Below are positions 21,095 to 33,500 of a DNA stretch of 64,000 nucleotides, in pieces. Source of the stretch: Pseudomonas tensinigenes. GTDB taxonomy: Bacteria > Pseudomonadota > Gammaproteobacteria > Pseudomonadales > Pseudomonadaceae. Below the pieces are notes generated by a model, which was not told where the DNA came from, did not search any database, and worked only from the letters and a program-made list of their open reading frames with translations. The stretch is from positions 5,377,501-5,441,500 of the forward strand of contig NZ_CP077089.1 in NCBI RefSeq assembly GCF_014268445.2, in the 5' to 3' direction. Made by a program: the position numbers and the translations under genes. Position 1 is the first letter of the stretch. Each line of letters starts with the position of its first letter.

Positions 21095-22628
21095 CGCCAC
21101 CGTGGTGATCCGCCCGCGCACGACCTGGGAGGCCATGGACCTCGGCGTGCTGATGAGCCAGCAACACCGGCGTCTGCTGATGACCAGTTGGGCGATCGTC
21201 ACCCTGCCGCTGTTCGCCCTGCTCAGCCTGCTGCTGTGGGACTCGCCGTCGCTGGCGGTGTTTATCTTCTGGTGGCTGAAACCGGCGTACGAACGCCTGC
21301 CGCTGTACATCCTGTCGCAAGCGCTGTTTGGCGAGACGCCGACACTGAAACAAGCCTTGCGCGAATGGCCACGCCTGCTCAAACCGCAACTGCTGGCCAG
21401 TCTGACCTGGCGCCGCCTGAGTTTCAGCCGCAGTTTTCTGCTGCCGGTGGTGCAACTCGAAGGTCTCGACGGCAGTGCCCGGCAACAACGCCTGCACGTG
21501 CTGCTGCAACGCAACGCCGGCGCTGCGCAATGGCTGACCCTCATCGGCGTGCATCTGGAAACCGCGCTGTGGATCGGCCTGATGGTGCTGTTCTACATGT
21601 TGCTGCCGCAACAGGTCGAAACGGATTGGAGCTGGCAGTCACTGATACTCGCGACGGATCAAGACTGGCGCTGGCTGGAACATCTGACCAATGCTTTCTA
21701 CGCGCTGGTGCTGGTGGTGTGGGAGCCGGTCTATGTCGCCTGCGGGTTCAGCCTTTATCTGAACCGGCGCACACAACTGGAAGCATGGGACATCGAACTG
21801 GTGTTCCGCCGCTTGCGTCAACGTCTGAACAACGCTGTATTGGGATTGCTGCTGGCGGTCTGTCTGGTGTTGCCGAATATGCCGTCGACCTGGGCGGCCG
21901 AGCCTGATGACAGCCCGCAGGCGCCGCGCCTGTTGAATCAGCCGCTGACCAGTCAGGCCTCCCGGGACAGTATCAAGGCGCTGCTTGAACAGCCGCCGTT
22001 CAAGAACAAGGAAGTCGTCAGCCGTTATCGCTTTGGCGAAGATCCGGCAAAACCTGCCGAAGCGCAGAAACCGGGTGAAGCGCCGCAGTGGCTGAAAACC
22101 CTGCTGGGCTGGCTCGACGGGCAACACTTGAATGTGCTGGCGAAGGTCATTGAAGTGCTGTTGTGGGGCACGCTCATTGCGGTGCTGGGCTGGCTGGTCT
22201 GGCGCTATCGCGAGTTTCTCCAGGCCTTTGTCAGCCGTCGTGCGAAACTGCCTGCCAAGACAAAACGAGCATTGCCGCAGCAAGCCTTCGGTCTGGATTT
22301 GAACCGCGACACCTTGCCCGACGACATCGCCGCCAATGCCGAACAACTGTGGCAAAGCCAACCCCGCGCAGCGTTGGGTCTGCTCTATCGAGGGCTGCTC
22401 AGCCATCTGCTCCACGACTTCGATCTGAGCCTGAAACCCGCCGACACCGAACTTCAGGTGTTGGCGCACGTGGAGCAATTGCAGCGCCCCGAACTGCTCG
22501 CCTTCAGCCGCAGCCTGACTAACCACTGGCAGAACATGGCCTACGGGCATCGCGTGCCGGCAGCGCCGCTGCAACAGGAATTGTGTGATGGCTGGCGTGC
22601 CTTGTTCGGCCCCGGAGCCGCCCGTTGA
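21081..22628 (+). CDS. Membrane protein with C-terminal DUF4129 domain
   Basis: 515 residues. There are membrane segments in the first half (about 38-65, 155-180, 210-235, 255-275) and another at about 352-372. The C-terminal cytoplasmic part carries the DUF4129 motif (WQSQPRAALGLLYRGLLSHL, then PADTELQVL). DUF4129 is usually found with transglutaminase or MoxR-type loci; no enzyme motif is visible. It overlaps the SpoIIM-like gene by 14 bases. Confidence 0.8.
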   Translation: MRLSDATVVIRPRTTWEAMDLGVLMSQQHRRLLMTSWAIVTLPLFALLSLLLWDSPSLAVFIFWWLKPAYERLPLYILSQALFGETPTLKQALREWPRLLKPQLLASLTWRRLSFSRSFLLPVVQLEGLDGSARQQRLHVLLQRNAGAAQWLTLIGVHLETALWIGLMVLFYMLLPQQVETDWSWQSLILATDQDWRWLEHLTNAFYALVLVVWEPVYVACGFSLYLNRRTQLEAWDIELVFRRLRQRLNNAVLGLLLAVCLVLPNMPSTWAAEPDDSPQAPRLLNQPLTSQASRDSIKALLEQPPFKNKEVVSRYRFGEDPAKPAEAQKPGEAPQWLKTLLGWLDGQHLNVLAKVIEVLLWGTLIAVLGWLVWRYREFLQAFVSRRAKLPAKTKRALPQQAFGLDLNRDTLPDDIAANAEQLWQSQPRAALGLLYRGLLSHLLHDFDLSLKPADTELQVLAHVEQLQRPELLAFSRSLTNHWQNMAYGHRVPAAPLQQELCDGWRALFGPGAAR

Positions 22629-23784
22629 GTCGCCGGACATTGTGGTGGGTTGGCGCGTTGATCGCCCTGTTGCTGGGCGCTTTAACCGTTTTCCTCTATC
22701 TCAAGGCCAAGCCTTATCAGGAAGAAGTCGATCACGGCCCCTCGCCCAGCGCGCAAGCCAATCCTTATCTGGCGGCCGAGCTTTTTTTGCGTGAGCGCGG
22801 CCTCATGGTCAGCCATGCCGAGAGCCTCGCGGTACTGCCGGAAATCGACCCACGCCGTCATACATTGCTGTTGTTCAACGACCGCTCACGCATGACCCCG
22901 CGTCAGGTTGAGCAAGTGTTGAACTGGACGCGGGCCGGCGGGCGGCTGGTGTTCGTCGCCGAATCGCTGTGGGATGAGCAGAGCAAACAAAGCAATGACC
23001 TGTTGCTTGATCGGGTGCAACTGCATCAATCCCTGAGCAAGGATCTGAAAGACCTGCCCGCCGACGTGGCGCCAGACCGCTTCCCGAAATTGACCAAACT
23101 CTATCTGGAAGACGAAGACGCCCCGGCCTACGCCGGTTTCGATACCGACTTCCACCTCGACGACCCGAAGAACCTTGCGCAAGCCTGGGCCAACAGCGCC
23201 AAGGCCACGCACATGATGCAACTGCCCTACAGCCTTGGCTCGATCACCGTGGTCACCGACGCCGAGCTGTGGAAGAACAACATCATCAGCCAATACGACA
23301 ACGCCTGGTTGCTCTGGTATCTGAGCGCCGACACCGACGTCACGTTGATCTACAACACCGAGCACGATGGCCTGCTGACCTTGCTCTGGCGCTACTTCCC
23401 GCAAGCCATCGTCGCCCTGCTCGCGTTGATCGGCCTGTGGCTGTGGCATGTCGGTGTGCGCCACGGCCCACTTCAGCTACCCGCCCCGAGTGGACGCCGA
23501 CAATTGCAGGAACACCTGCGCGCCAGTGCCGATTTCCTGCTGCGCCACAACGGCCAACAGGCACTGCTGCAAGCACTGCAACAGGATGTGTTGCGCCGCG
23601 CCCGCCGCCGCCATCCCGGCTTTGATCAATTGAACGTTGCCGAACAATGGCTGGCATTGTCGCGCCTGACCCGGCAACCCACCCGCGCTATCAGCCAGGC
23701 CCTGAGCCCGGTGCCGAACCGGCGGATCTCCAGCGCCGATTTCTGCCGCCAGGTCGCCCACCTGCAAACCTTGAGGAACACGCT

Positions 23785-23788
<4 letters not shown>
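22625..23788 (+). CDS. DUF4350-domain membrane protein
   Basis: 387 residues with a start TTG (TTGA overlap with the previous stop, GGAG upstream). One N-terminal membrane segment (about 6-24), a periplasmic-like DUF4350 domain (HTLLLFNDRSRMTPRQVEQVLNWTRAGGRLVFVAE, resembling a glutamine-amidotransferase-like fold), a second segment near 265-285 (AIVALLALIGLWLWHVGV) and a cytoplasmic tail. Function unknown; a regular member of MoxR operons. Confidence 0.82.
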
Positions 23789-24782
<994 letters not shown>

Positions 24783-24786
<4 letters not shown>

Positions 24787-26114
24787 AACCCTCACGCCTG
24801 CTGTTGATCTGGCTGGCCTTGCTGCTGGCCATCGGCATCGTTCTGGGTACATTGCGGGCGCTGGAAGTCGACATCCCTGCCAGCCTGATATCGATCAACT
24901 GGGGATTACTGCTGGCATTGTTGGCGCTGGCAACGCTCGACGCGTTGCGCCTCAAGCGCCTGCCCGCACTGCGGGTCACACGGCAGATGCCGGGCAGCCT
25001 TGCGCTCGGGCGCTGGGGAGAAGTGCAACTCAACGTTGAACATGACTTTGCCGACCCCCTGAACATTCAGATTTTCGACCATGTTCCGCAGGGGCTGAGC
25101 TTTGAGAACCTGCCGCTCAGCGTCCAATTGCAGCCCGGTCAGACCAGCCAGATCGGTTATCGCCTGCGGCCACTCAAACGCGGCCACTTCAGCTTCGATG
25201 TGTGCGAGGTCAACCTGCCCAGTGCACTGGGTCTGTGGTCAGGCAAACGCCTGTTGCAGGTCAGCGATAGCACCCGTGTTTACCCCGACTTTGCCCGCCT
25301 GTACGGCGGTCAGTTGCTGGCGGTGGATAACTGGCTCAGCCAACTCGGCGTGCGCCAAAGACAACGTCGCGGCCAGGGTCTGGAATTCCATCAGTTGCGC
25401 GAATTCCGTGAAGGCGACAGTCTGCGCCAGATCGACTGGAAAGCCACCGCCCGCCAACGCACACCGATTGCCCGTGAGTATCAGGACGAACGCGACCAGC
25501 AGATCCTCTTTCTGCTCGACTGCGGCCGGCGCATGCGCAGCCAGGACGATGAACTGTCGCACTTCGATCACGCACTCAATGCCTGCCTGCTGCTCAGCTA
25601 CATCGCGCTGCGCCAGGGCGACGCCGTGGGCTTGATGACCTTTGCCTGCGATCAACCTCGCCATCTCGCACCCGTCAAAGGCGCCGGCCAACTGAACGCG
25701 CTGCTCAACAGTGTCTACGACCTCGACGCCACCCGGCGCCCCGCCGATTACCAGGCCGCCGCCAGTCAGTTGCTGGCCCGGCAAAAGCGTCGGGCGCTGG
25801 TGATACTGGTCACCAACCTGCGCGATGAAGACGATGAAGAACTGCTCGGCGCCGTCAAACGTTTGAGCACGCAACACCGAGTACTGGTGGCGAGTTTGCG
25901 TGAGGAGACGCTCGATACCCTGCGCCATACGCCGGTGCAAACGCTACCTGAGGCTCTGGCCTACTGCGGGACGGTGAGTTACTTGAATGAACGAACAGAA
26001 CTCCATGAGCAGTTGAGTGCTCATGGCGTTCCGGTGGTGGATGTTCGGCCAGCGGAGTTGGGGGCCGAATTGGTGACGCGGTATCAAGCACTGAAGGGAG
26101 CAGGTGGTTTCTGA
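24783..26114 (+). CDS. DUF58 (VWA-like) protein, MoxR partner
   Basis: 443 residues with a GTG start overlapping the moxR stop. Two N-terminal membrane segments (about 4-24 and 38-58) anchor a cytoplasmic VWA-like domain with the DUF58 motif REFREGDSLRQIDWKATARQ and a MIDAS-like start (ILFLLDCGRRMRS). It is probably the substrate or partner of the MoxR ATPase. It is the last clear gene of the operon; the convergent toxin-complex locus begins 66 bases beyond. Confidence 0.9.
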
Positions 26115-26179
26115 TGAATGAAAAACGTCTCCCGACTCCGAAGGAGGCCGTGACTATTTCACGACAACAGAACCCACCA

Positions 26180-29100
26180 TCAGACGATGCTCCCGTCGTA
26201 ACGATTGTGAATTTTCATCTCCACCGTGACGCTTGCGTCGGTATCGACCAAAACCCTACCGTCTTGCGACGTTGTCTCGTAATACGGCTCGCTTAAGTCG
26301 GAACGCAGGACGGACACCTCGACATCCGGTGCCACTTGGTATGTATGAACGGACGTTGCCTCTATTCCATAGCGGGTCAATTGACCAAAAGTTGTCTTCC
26401 ACCTTCTTGCTCTCACCTTGTTATGCCCCAATTCCATGGTGACCAGCGGTAAGGACCAGTCGCTATCCCGCGCCTTCAGCGTCAACGTGAACCTGCCATT
26501 TCGGATACTACGTTTACAGTTAAGCAACCACTGGTGCCACCCCGCCCCAATCAGTGGCTGACTCTCACCCAGAACAGGCGTGACCTCCACACCAAGACTC
26601 TCGGGACTATCGCCCGCCCATTCCAGTTTCACCCAACTGCCCGATATCGGACTGCCAGGTTTTGCCCGCACCAAAACCTCACTGATCGCACCTATACAGG
26701 GATATACGGTGTCGCCAACAACAGTATCGATCCAATCAACACGCAACTCGATGTCCGCATTCTCGATCAAAGCAAATTTCAGGGTTCGAAGCTCCCATCC
26801 TGCATAACCGCCTTTCACACTGGCTTGCAACCAACCCTCCTTGATTGACGGCATCCTGAAACTCACCTCGGCCTTGCCGTTACCATCCGTTTTCGTCGGG
26901 GTGATCTTGATGCCCGGGTATTCCCATTCCACGTCGACATCAACGAGGGGCTCGCCTGTTCTGGCAGAAACCACAATGACCTGTGCGCTGACTTCTTGCC
27001 CTGGATATCCCGTCGGATCAGAACTGATCAACGACTGGATTTCCCGAGGCTCATGCACGAAGAACGGCAACGCTATCGAATCCGAGTGCAGTGCTCCGCC
27101 CACCGATACGGTCAGCTCCAGCGCTCCCGGTGTAGTCGGCACAAACTCAATCTTCGCCACCCCGTAAAAGTTGGTGATCGATGTCACCACCCCAAGGTCG
27201 GGACTGCGCCAGGTCACAATGACCCCAACCATCGGCTTGCCGCTGATCGAGGAGATGACCGTGATCTGTTCAGTCACGGCATCGCCCCAGAACAACGTCT
27301 GATTGACCCGCTGGCGTTCAGCGATCGTCACCACCTGTTCACCTTGTCCCAGCGACATGGCGTTCACGGGAGACAGACTGGCCAACCGCGTCGACGAGAA
27401 GTGCAATCCAAAGCTGCCATCCTTGAGGTCGTCCACCCGGAACCTGTAGGTCAGTCCTGCGGCCGAAAACAATCTGGGATCGCCTAACCTCGGTTCCTCA
27501 AAACGGATGCCCAGTGCCGCTGGCCCAGACTCCGTCATGCCCAGTGTCAGGTACTGACCCAGCAAGTCACTGCCGTCCAGCGCTCGCACGTGTAGTTCAT
27601 GTTGACCCTTGCGTCGCGGAAAGAACGTTTGTTGACCCATGGGCTGTTCCGACTGCTTGTCGAAACTGACCATTAGCCCCTCCCAGGGATCACTGGCCAG
27701 CGATCTGACTGTCATTGGACGACGATCTTCGTAGTCGTCATAACGACTGAGTACCGCTGCGGTTACCGACTCTTCCCCGGCGACCTGCGGCCTGAAGTCA
27801 AAGCCGCTCCAGCCATCGGTCGAGGTTTGGATATCGCGAGGATTGCCATCGATGATCCAGCTCACCGGTGCCTGATCCACGGGGCGGTTGGTGTAATGCG
27901 AGTACACCTGCACCCACATCCACGCCGGCGCCTGGCCAATGACCGGATCCACCGCCGACTCGCGCCATGCCTCGAATCTGACTTTGTTGTGAGCCAGTGT
28001 CATCGGCTTGGCGATCGCCTCGAAACTCAACTGAGGCAGGGCCAGGGTCAGAGCAAACTCGCCTTGCGTCTCACTGCCGGTGAAGTCCAGCGTCCAGATC
28101 GCGCCGCCGTCGTTCAGTGTCTGCGTATGCTCCAGCGGCGGGGCGACGGTCGCGCCCAGTGATTCGGCCGGTGTGCCCGACCAGATCAGGGATGCCTCAA
28201 GCCCCACCAACGGACTCAGTGCATGAGGTAAAACGTTGAAGCGGTGAACGGCCCCCAGGCACGGATACAACCTGCGATCATCCAGCGCCGATGGCACCTG
28301 ATCGAGCAGCAGCGCCAATTCCTCCGTCAGATCCGCAGACATCAGCCGTCCTGCCAACTCACGAACGTTTGTCTCGTCTTCAAGGTGCAGTTCCAGCTCA
28401 AACAGGCTGCTAAGGCTGGTGCTGCTGTCGGAGACCAGTTGCCATTGCGGCCCTGGCAACGTCAATGGCTTGGGCGTTTCCAGGTCTGCGGGCCGCAATC
28501 CGATATCAGGATCAACGCCGCGCCAGTGCAGACTGATGTTGCGCCCGAGCCAATCACTGCCGGTAACCGGTTCGACTCTGAGGGTATGAGTCTGTCCACG
28601 TCGGCAAAGCACGCCAAGTGTATTGCGTTGAACCTCAGCATCGTCGAGCCAGATTTTCACCTGACTTTTCCATGGGCTGGTGGCATAGGCCGTGACGGTG
28701 AAGGGGTGCTCGACCGACATCGCTTCCTCGTGCGCCTTGAGCCGGGCCGTGATGGTCTTTTCCCCGGCAGTTTTCGGCGTATACAGCAAACTGGCCCAGC
28801 CGCCCGACCCAGTGGCACTGTGGACCGGGTCACCGTCGGGAATCACCCATTCGACCAACGCATTGCTGACCGGATCACCATCGCCTCTGGCCACTTCATG
28901 CACCGCTTGCACCCGCAGCAGCACGCTCTCGGCCTCGTCGACGATCGGATATTTGTTGGCCTCACGCACCTCCCCCACCTTGATCCGGTTGCGCGCCAGC
29001 GACATCGGTTTGGCTACAGATGGCAACAACAGCTTTGAGCAGACCAATGACAGATCAAAGCGACCGTCGAGCCGGTCCTCGCTGGTCAGCGTCCAGAGGC

Positions 29101-30535
29101 TGTCGCGCCCATCGAACGGAACCGGCTCCTCGAGCGGCGGCCTGACCGTGATCCCCAATTGCTCGTGCCCGACGCCGCTCCAGTGCAGCGACAGATCAGT
29201 GCCCTGCAACGGGCTGTCGGCGAGCAGGCGCACGATGACAGGGTGCGCGGCGCCCCGGTTGGGATAACCGGTCACGTCCCACTGCGTTTCTATCTCCTCG
29301 ACGACGGATCGCAACTCCTTCCACGGATCAGTCGCCAACACCTTGACCGCAAATTCGTGGGTTACTTCGCCACTGGCGTAATAAGGGCTTTCGACCGCTG
29401 CCTTGATAACCACATCACCCGCAGTACTCGGTGCAAAATCAAAGTAAACCCAGCCTTGCTCGTCAGTGATCCCGGCCCCCAGTACACCTTGCCCGGACGC
29501 CGTCCAGGTCACTGTCCGGCCATCCAGTGCCTGGCCGGTGTAGAACGAAACGACTTGCACGCCGAGCCGGACACTCTGCGCATATTCAAGCACCGGGTAG
29601 TAAGCCGCTTCCTGTACCTCGCGAAAGGCCAGGCGGTGATGCCCCAGCGAAACGTCAATCGCATAAGGTTCGGCGCTGTACTGGTTAACCAGGCTTATCG
29701 AAAAATCGTAGCTTTTCTCTTCGCCGATCGCCGGGCAGTCGAGCGACCAATGCGACAGCAGCGCCTGATCGACACCCCATTCAGGATCAGCCTTGACCGC
29801 GTCCATCGGGTTACCGTGGCTGGTCAATGCGATCTGGGTATCCAGCCAGGCGCTGCCGGCTACAGGGGTAAAAGACAGCTTGTGTGGCATGAAAAGAGGG
29901 TCGTCCGATGCGCCGCCATGGGATGCCCCCAGGCACAGATACAACATCTGGCCTGGCGTCAGGGTTTCCTCGTCCAGACTTAGCGCCTCAAGCTTCAAGG
30001 GCTCCAGTTTCAGTTGAAGGTCGATGCGTGTGATACGCACAACCGAGCGCTTATCTGAAGGATTGCTCGGTACACCGCTGACTTCGAAGGTCAAGGTGTC
30101 GCCGCTGTCGAACGCCAGGTGATCCAGCGATTCGCGATAGGCAATCGGATTGAAATCCAACGGCTGTGCCGCCGCCAGAGGAGCGGTATCGTCCTCAAGG
30201 CTGGGTAGCGTCTCGCGCTTGAGTTCGATGCTCATCAACTCCGTGTTGCCCTTGAGGATGCGCAACGTTCCGAGCTGGCCCGACCAGTCAGCCCCCGGGC
30301 GAAACTCGCACAAAAATGTCAGTTCGTAACTGGCGCCGGCATCGGGCTTTTTAGGCACTGATACCTGCTGTGTAACCGAGCCACCGACCCCCGCCACCAG
30401 GAAACTGATAAACGCGTCTTCATACATTTCACTCGTTACGCCCACTAGCCCTTTGGGAGTCCAGTGGTCAAGCGTGTGAGTGAAATCACCGTTGAGCACC
30501 AGACTTTGATTCGCTTGGATGACTGGCTCATGCAT
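26180..30535 (-). CDS. Large Ig-module repeat protein of the toxin-complex operon
   Basis: 1451 residues, the last gene of the minus-strand Tc operon, overlapping the TccB-like gene by 8 bases behind an AAGGAG site. There is no signal peptide or membrane segment. The first 180 residues look like a carbohydrate-binding-type beta sandwich (LVLNGDFTHTLDHWTPKG). The rest consists of about five diverged modules of 200-330 residues, each with a SLxHN/LGHHR-type strand (near residues 297, 513, 848, 1063 and 1368), a Big_1-like Ig domain (VQVVSFYTGQALDGRTVTW, then DEQGWVYFDFAPSTAGDV) and a link such as ATDPWKEL or ASDPWEGL. Similar Ig modules sit at the end of the TccA-like protein. I infer an extra receptor-binding or accessory chain of the toxin, but the function is unproven. 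Confidence 0.8.
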   Translation of the reverse strand: MHEPVIQANQSLVLNGDFTHTLDHWTPKGLVGVTSEMYEDAFISFLVAGVGGSVTQQVSVPKKPDAGASYELTFLCEFRPGADWSGQLGTLRILKGNTELMSIELKRETLPSLEDDTAPLAAAQPLDFNPIAYRESLDHLAFDSGDTLTFEVSGVPSNPSDKRSVVRITRIDLQLKLEPLKLEALSLDEETLTPGQMLYLCLGASHGGASDDPLFMPHKLSFTPVAGSAWLDTQIALTSHGNPMDAVKADPEWGVDQALLSHWSLDCPAIGEEKSYDFSISLVNQYSAEPYAIDVSLGHHRLAFREVQEAAYYPVLEYAQSVRLGVQVVSFYTGQALDGRTVTWTASGQGVLGAGITDEQGWVYFDFAPSTAGDVVIKAAVESPYYASGEVTHEFAVKVLATDPWKELRSVVEEIETQWDVTGYPNRGAAHPVIVRLLADSPLQGTDLSLHWSGVGHEQLGITVRPPLEEPVPFDGRDSLWTLTSEDRLDGRFDLSLVCSKLLLPSVAKPMSLARNRIKVGEVREANKYPIVDEAESVLLRVQAVHEVARGDGDPVSNALVEWVIPDGDPVHSATGSGGWASLLYTPKTAGEKTITARLKAHEEAMSVEHPFTVTAYATSPWKSQVKIWLDDAEVQRNTLGVLCRRGQTHTLRVEPVTGSDWLGRNISLHWRGVDPDIGLRPADLETPKPLTLPGPQWQLVSDSSTSLSSLFELELHLEDETNVRELAGRLMSADLTEELALLLDQVPSALDDRRLYPCLGAVHRFNVLPHALSPLVGLEASLIWSGTPAESLGATVAPPLEHTQTLNDGGAIWTLDFTGSETQGEFALTLALPQLSFEAIAKPMTLAHNKVRFEAWRESAVDPVIGQAPAWMWVQVYSHYTNRPVDQAPVSWIIDGNPRDIQTSTDGWSGFDFRPQVAGEESVTAAVLSRYDDYEDRRPMTVRSLASDPWEGLMVSFDKQSEQPMGQQTFFPRRKGQHELHVRALDGSDLLGQYLTLGMTESGPAALGIRFEEPRLGDPRLFSAAGLTYRFRVDDLKDGSFGLHFSSTRLASLSPVNAMSLGQGEQVVTIAERQRVNQTLFWGDAVTEQITVISSISGKPMVGVIVTWRSPDLGVVTSITNFYGVAKIEFVPTTPGALELTVSVGGALHSDSIALPFFVHEPREIQSLISSDPTGYPGQEVSAQVIVVSARTGEPLVDVDVEWEYPGIKITPTKTDGNGKAEVSFRMPSIKEGWLQASVKGGYAGWELRTLKFALIENADIELRVDWIDTVVGDTVYPCIGAISEVLVRAKPGSPISGSWVKLEWAGDSPESLGVEVTPVLGESQPLIGAGWHQWLLNCKRSIRNGRFTLTLKARDSDWSLPLVTMELGHNKVRARRWKTTFGQLTRYGIEATSVHTYQVAPDVEVSVLRSDLSEPYYETTSQDGRVLVDTDASVTVEMKIHNRYDGSIV

Positions 30536-33500
30536 GATCGCTCGCTCCTTTGGCCTGTTTGTTCAGCCTGGCGTTTTCAGCCTGGGTGACCAGGTCTACG
30601 ACTTTCTGGACGAAGGTCGGCTCTCCGGCCTTGGCGGTGTAATGGATACGCACAATGAGGTCGGTCAACGACGCAAGCATGGCGGCCTGCAGCCGTTTGT
30701 CCGACCACGGGACACTCAATCTCCAGCCGGAGATCACGCCAGTGCATTCAAACGGACGGAGCAGTCCTTCATCGGGCTTCATGTTCGTCAGACCGTTGTC
30801 AGCGATGCCCACCGACAAGGCTATTTGCTGAGCACTGCGCAAATTGATCACCACATCCAGCGGCGCTACCCCGCCCGGATTGTGCAAGTACTGCACGGAC
30901 TGCGTGGTTGGCCGGGTCGCCGTCATGCTGCTGATCTGCAGCAAGGTCGCCCGCACATCCTCATAGGGTCCGGTCAGAACCGGCAGATCGACCTCTACCG
31001 AACTGATCTGCCGGCAGAAATGCCCGGGATGATCGCGATCGAACAGCAACTGGGTCAGCTTGAATTCCAGTACCCCGGTGTCTGTCAGTTGCTGCAAGGC
31101 ATCCGCCCAGTTGGCAATGCCCACCTGAGGTTCCACTTCGTCGTCGAACAACTGTCGCAGGGAAATGGTTTTTACCAGCTCCAGCCGTCGCTCGTGGCGT
31201 TGCAGATATTCACGCTCCAGACGCAGCAGATACCCGCGCAACTGCTCACCGGCGGTCAGACCATGACGATGGTCGAGCCACACTTGAGGCAAGGGGATTT
31301 GCGTATCGTAATCACCGGTTTCGGCGGCCAGCGAAGCCTGGGCGCTGAGGCACAGGCTGATGACCGCATCGTAGGCCTGATAATGCAGCGCCTTGAGCTG
31401 GCCGAGCATCCAGCCGAACAGTTCGGCATTGCTCGCACGTTTTTTCAGGTAGTTGTAGAACGTCAATGCCTGACTGTTGGCCCGCAAGGTCTGCGCAAGG
31501 CTGGATCGTGCCGCAGCGACCGCATGATTCTGCGCCACGATCTGCTCATCGAGCGCACGCACCTCCGCAATTGCCTGATTACGCTGCAGCGCCCATTCGC
31601 CTCGGCGACGCCGGTAACCTTCGGTCGTGGCCTGGCTGTCGGCATCGATCTGCAACAGCGACGAGGCAACCTCCATGCCGAACGCCGCTGCATCAAACAC
31701 ATGTTCCGGTTTGAAGCCGCCATTGGAGGTGCCGAATATTTTCGGTAAGGCCCCGATGACGCCCCCGGCGGTCCTGACGACCCTGGCCTGCAACGCGGAG
31801 GTTTTCGACTGTTTCAGGCTCGACATGACCTGATATTCGATCGCCGAGACGTTTTCGTTGTAACGCGCTGCGTAAGCATCCGCCCGCTCCTGCGCCATGG
31901 TCCGGCTTTGCTGCAGCGCTGTCACATTCGCCTCCAGCTGGGCGATCGACTGATCCTGCACCGTTTCGACATAGCTGCCCAATTCCACCAGGTGGCTTTG
32001 CTGCAATTCTTCCTGCTCGGCGCGATCACGCCGCTCCAGCAGATTGAGCACCTGACTGCCGTAATCCTGCAGCGCCTGCACGGCCCGCAGTGCGACTTCG
32101 AACGTCACACGCCAGCGGAAGGCATTGACCACCATTCGCCCCCCCATCGGTCTCGGCCCGGCCACGCCAGCAGTCGCCAGGTCGCGCAGCAATTGATTGG
32201 GATCCGTCGGCGGGCTGAACAGCGCAAGATCCATAGGCCTGCCCTCTATGGTGAGATTGTGGCGCAGGTTGTGCATCCGTAGTTCAGGCGCGGCATACAG
32301 GTCGAGCAGCGACTGATTGATGGGGATTTCAAAAGGCCCACAGGCCAACAATCCGAGCATCGGCGGGGTATCGGAAGCGACCGGGTAATCCGCCAGGCTG
32401 AAATTCAGCGTCTTTTCAAAGGCTTCGAGCCGCGGCCGCACAGTGCTCTGCTCCAGCAGATCGGCGACCTTGGTGGTTTGCCAACGGGTCGCCGTGTTGG
32501 CGGTCGGTGCCTTGCCCATCAGAAACCCGGCCTGGACGTAGCACAGCTTGGCGGCCACCAGACTGTCGCGGGTCAGTTGCCGGTAATACCAGTCGCCCCA
32601 GCTCATCAGGTTTTTCACATAGTCGGTAAATGCCAGAATTTGCATGTGCGCCGGTGCTGCGTAGCCGATGGCATCCGGATCCGTGGGGTTCTGAACTTCA
32701 CAACCCGGATCGCCTGGAGTTCTGACGATGTCCAGGGGGCGGCAACGCCAGTACGCCGGTCTTGGGTTGGGATAGTCTGGATGTCCCGGAGGATCGGCAG
32801 TTGCCTGTGGATCGAACACGTAATGCAGCCAGTTTTGTGCCTCACGGAAGCGCTCTTCATCGCGCAAGCGCGTGGCCATCAAATGCGGCAGATGGAAAAA
32901 CAGCTCCCAGAAAAACAGGCCATTGGCGCCGTTGAAAGCACCATTGGGCTCAACGAACGGCACCCCGGTGGGCGACGGCTCGGCAATGAACTGAGTGTTC
33001 CAGTCCAGCACGGCGTCCACGGAACCATTGGAACGCTGCACCAGTTCCGGGCCAAACAATGAATTGAGCCGGACGAACTTCAGTTGCAAGTCAGACTGAT
33101 TGAAGGAAAGAAACTGCGCCGCATCGACAGTGTTTTTGCGCAAGGTGGGCGGGACGAAATCCTTTAGGTCGACGATTGTCAGGTCAAATCGCTTATCGCC
33201 CGTATAAGCGGTGGGGCCGGCTAATGCAAAAGTGGTCGGGTTCGGCCAAGTGCCTTCTTTTCGGCTGGATACCAACGATTCGGTTACCCAACCACCCGCC
33301 TGATCCAGCTCTTGTTCCAGCGGTTTAGGATCCTCACCTGAAGCGCCAACAAGCCACAGTTTGATCTTCACCATGGCACTGGCAAGTCCGGTGGGCCTGC
33401 AATATCCCTGCACCGTGATCATGTCTTCATCTCCCACCCGCAACGCCATGACTTGCAGATCCATATGCGGCGTCAGGGAACCCGCCGTCAGGACACGGGG

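Noticed and set aside
26114..26296. 60-codon frame starting at TGATG directly after the DUF58 gene
   Set aside because: The start is well placed for coupling, but most of the frame is antisense to the end of the Ig-module gene, the product has no recognisable feature, and no conserved downstream gene is known in this operon. It could be a truncated gene but the sequence alone does not show it.
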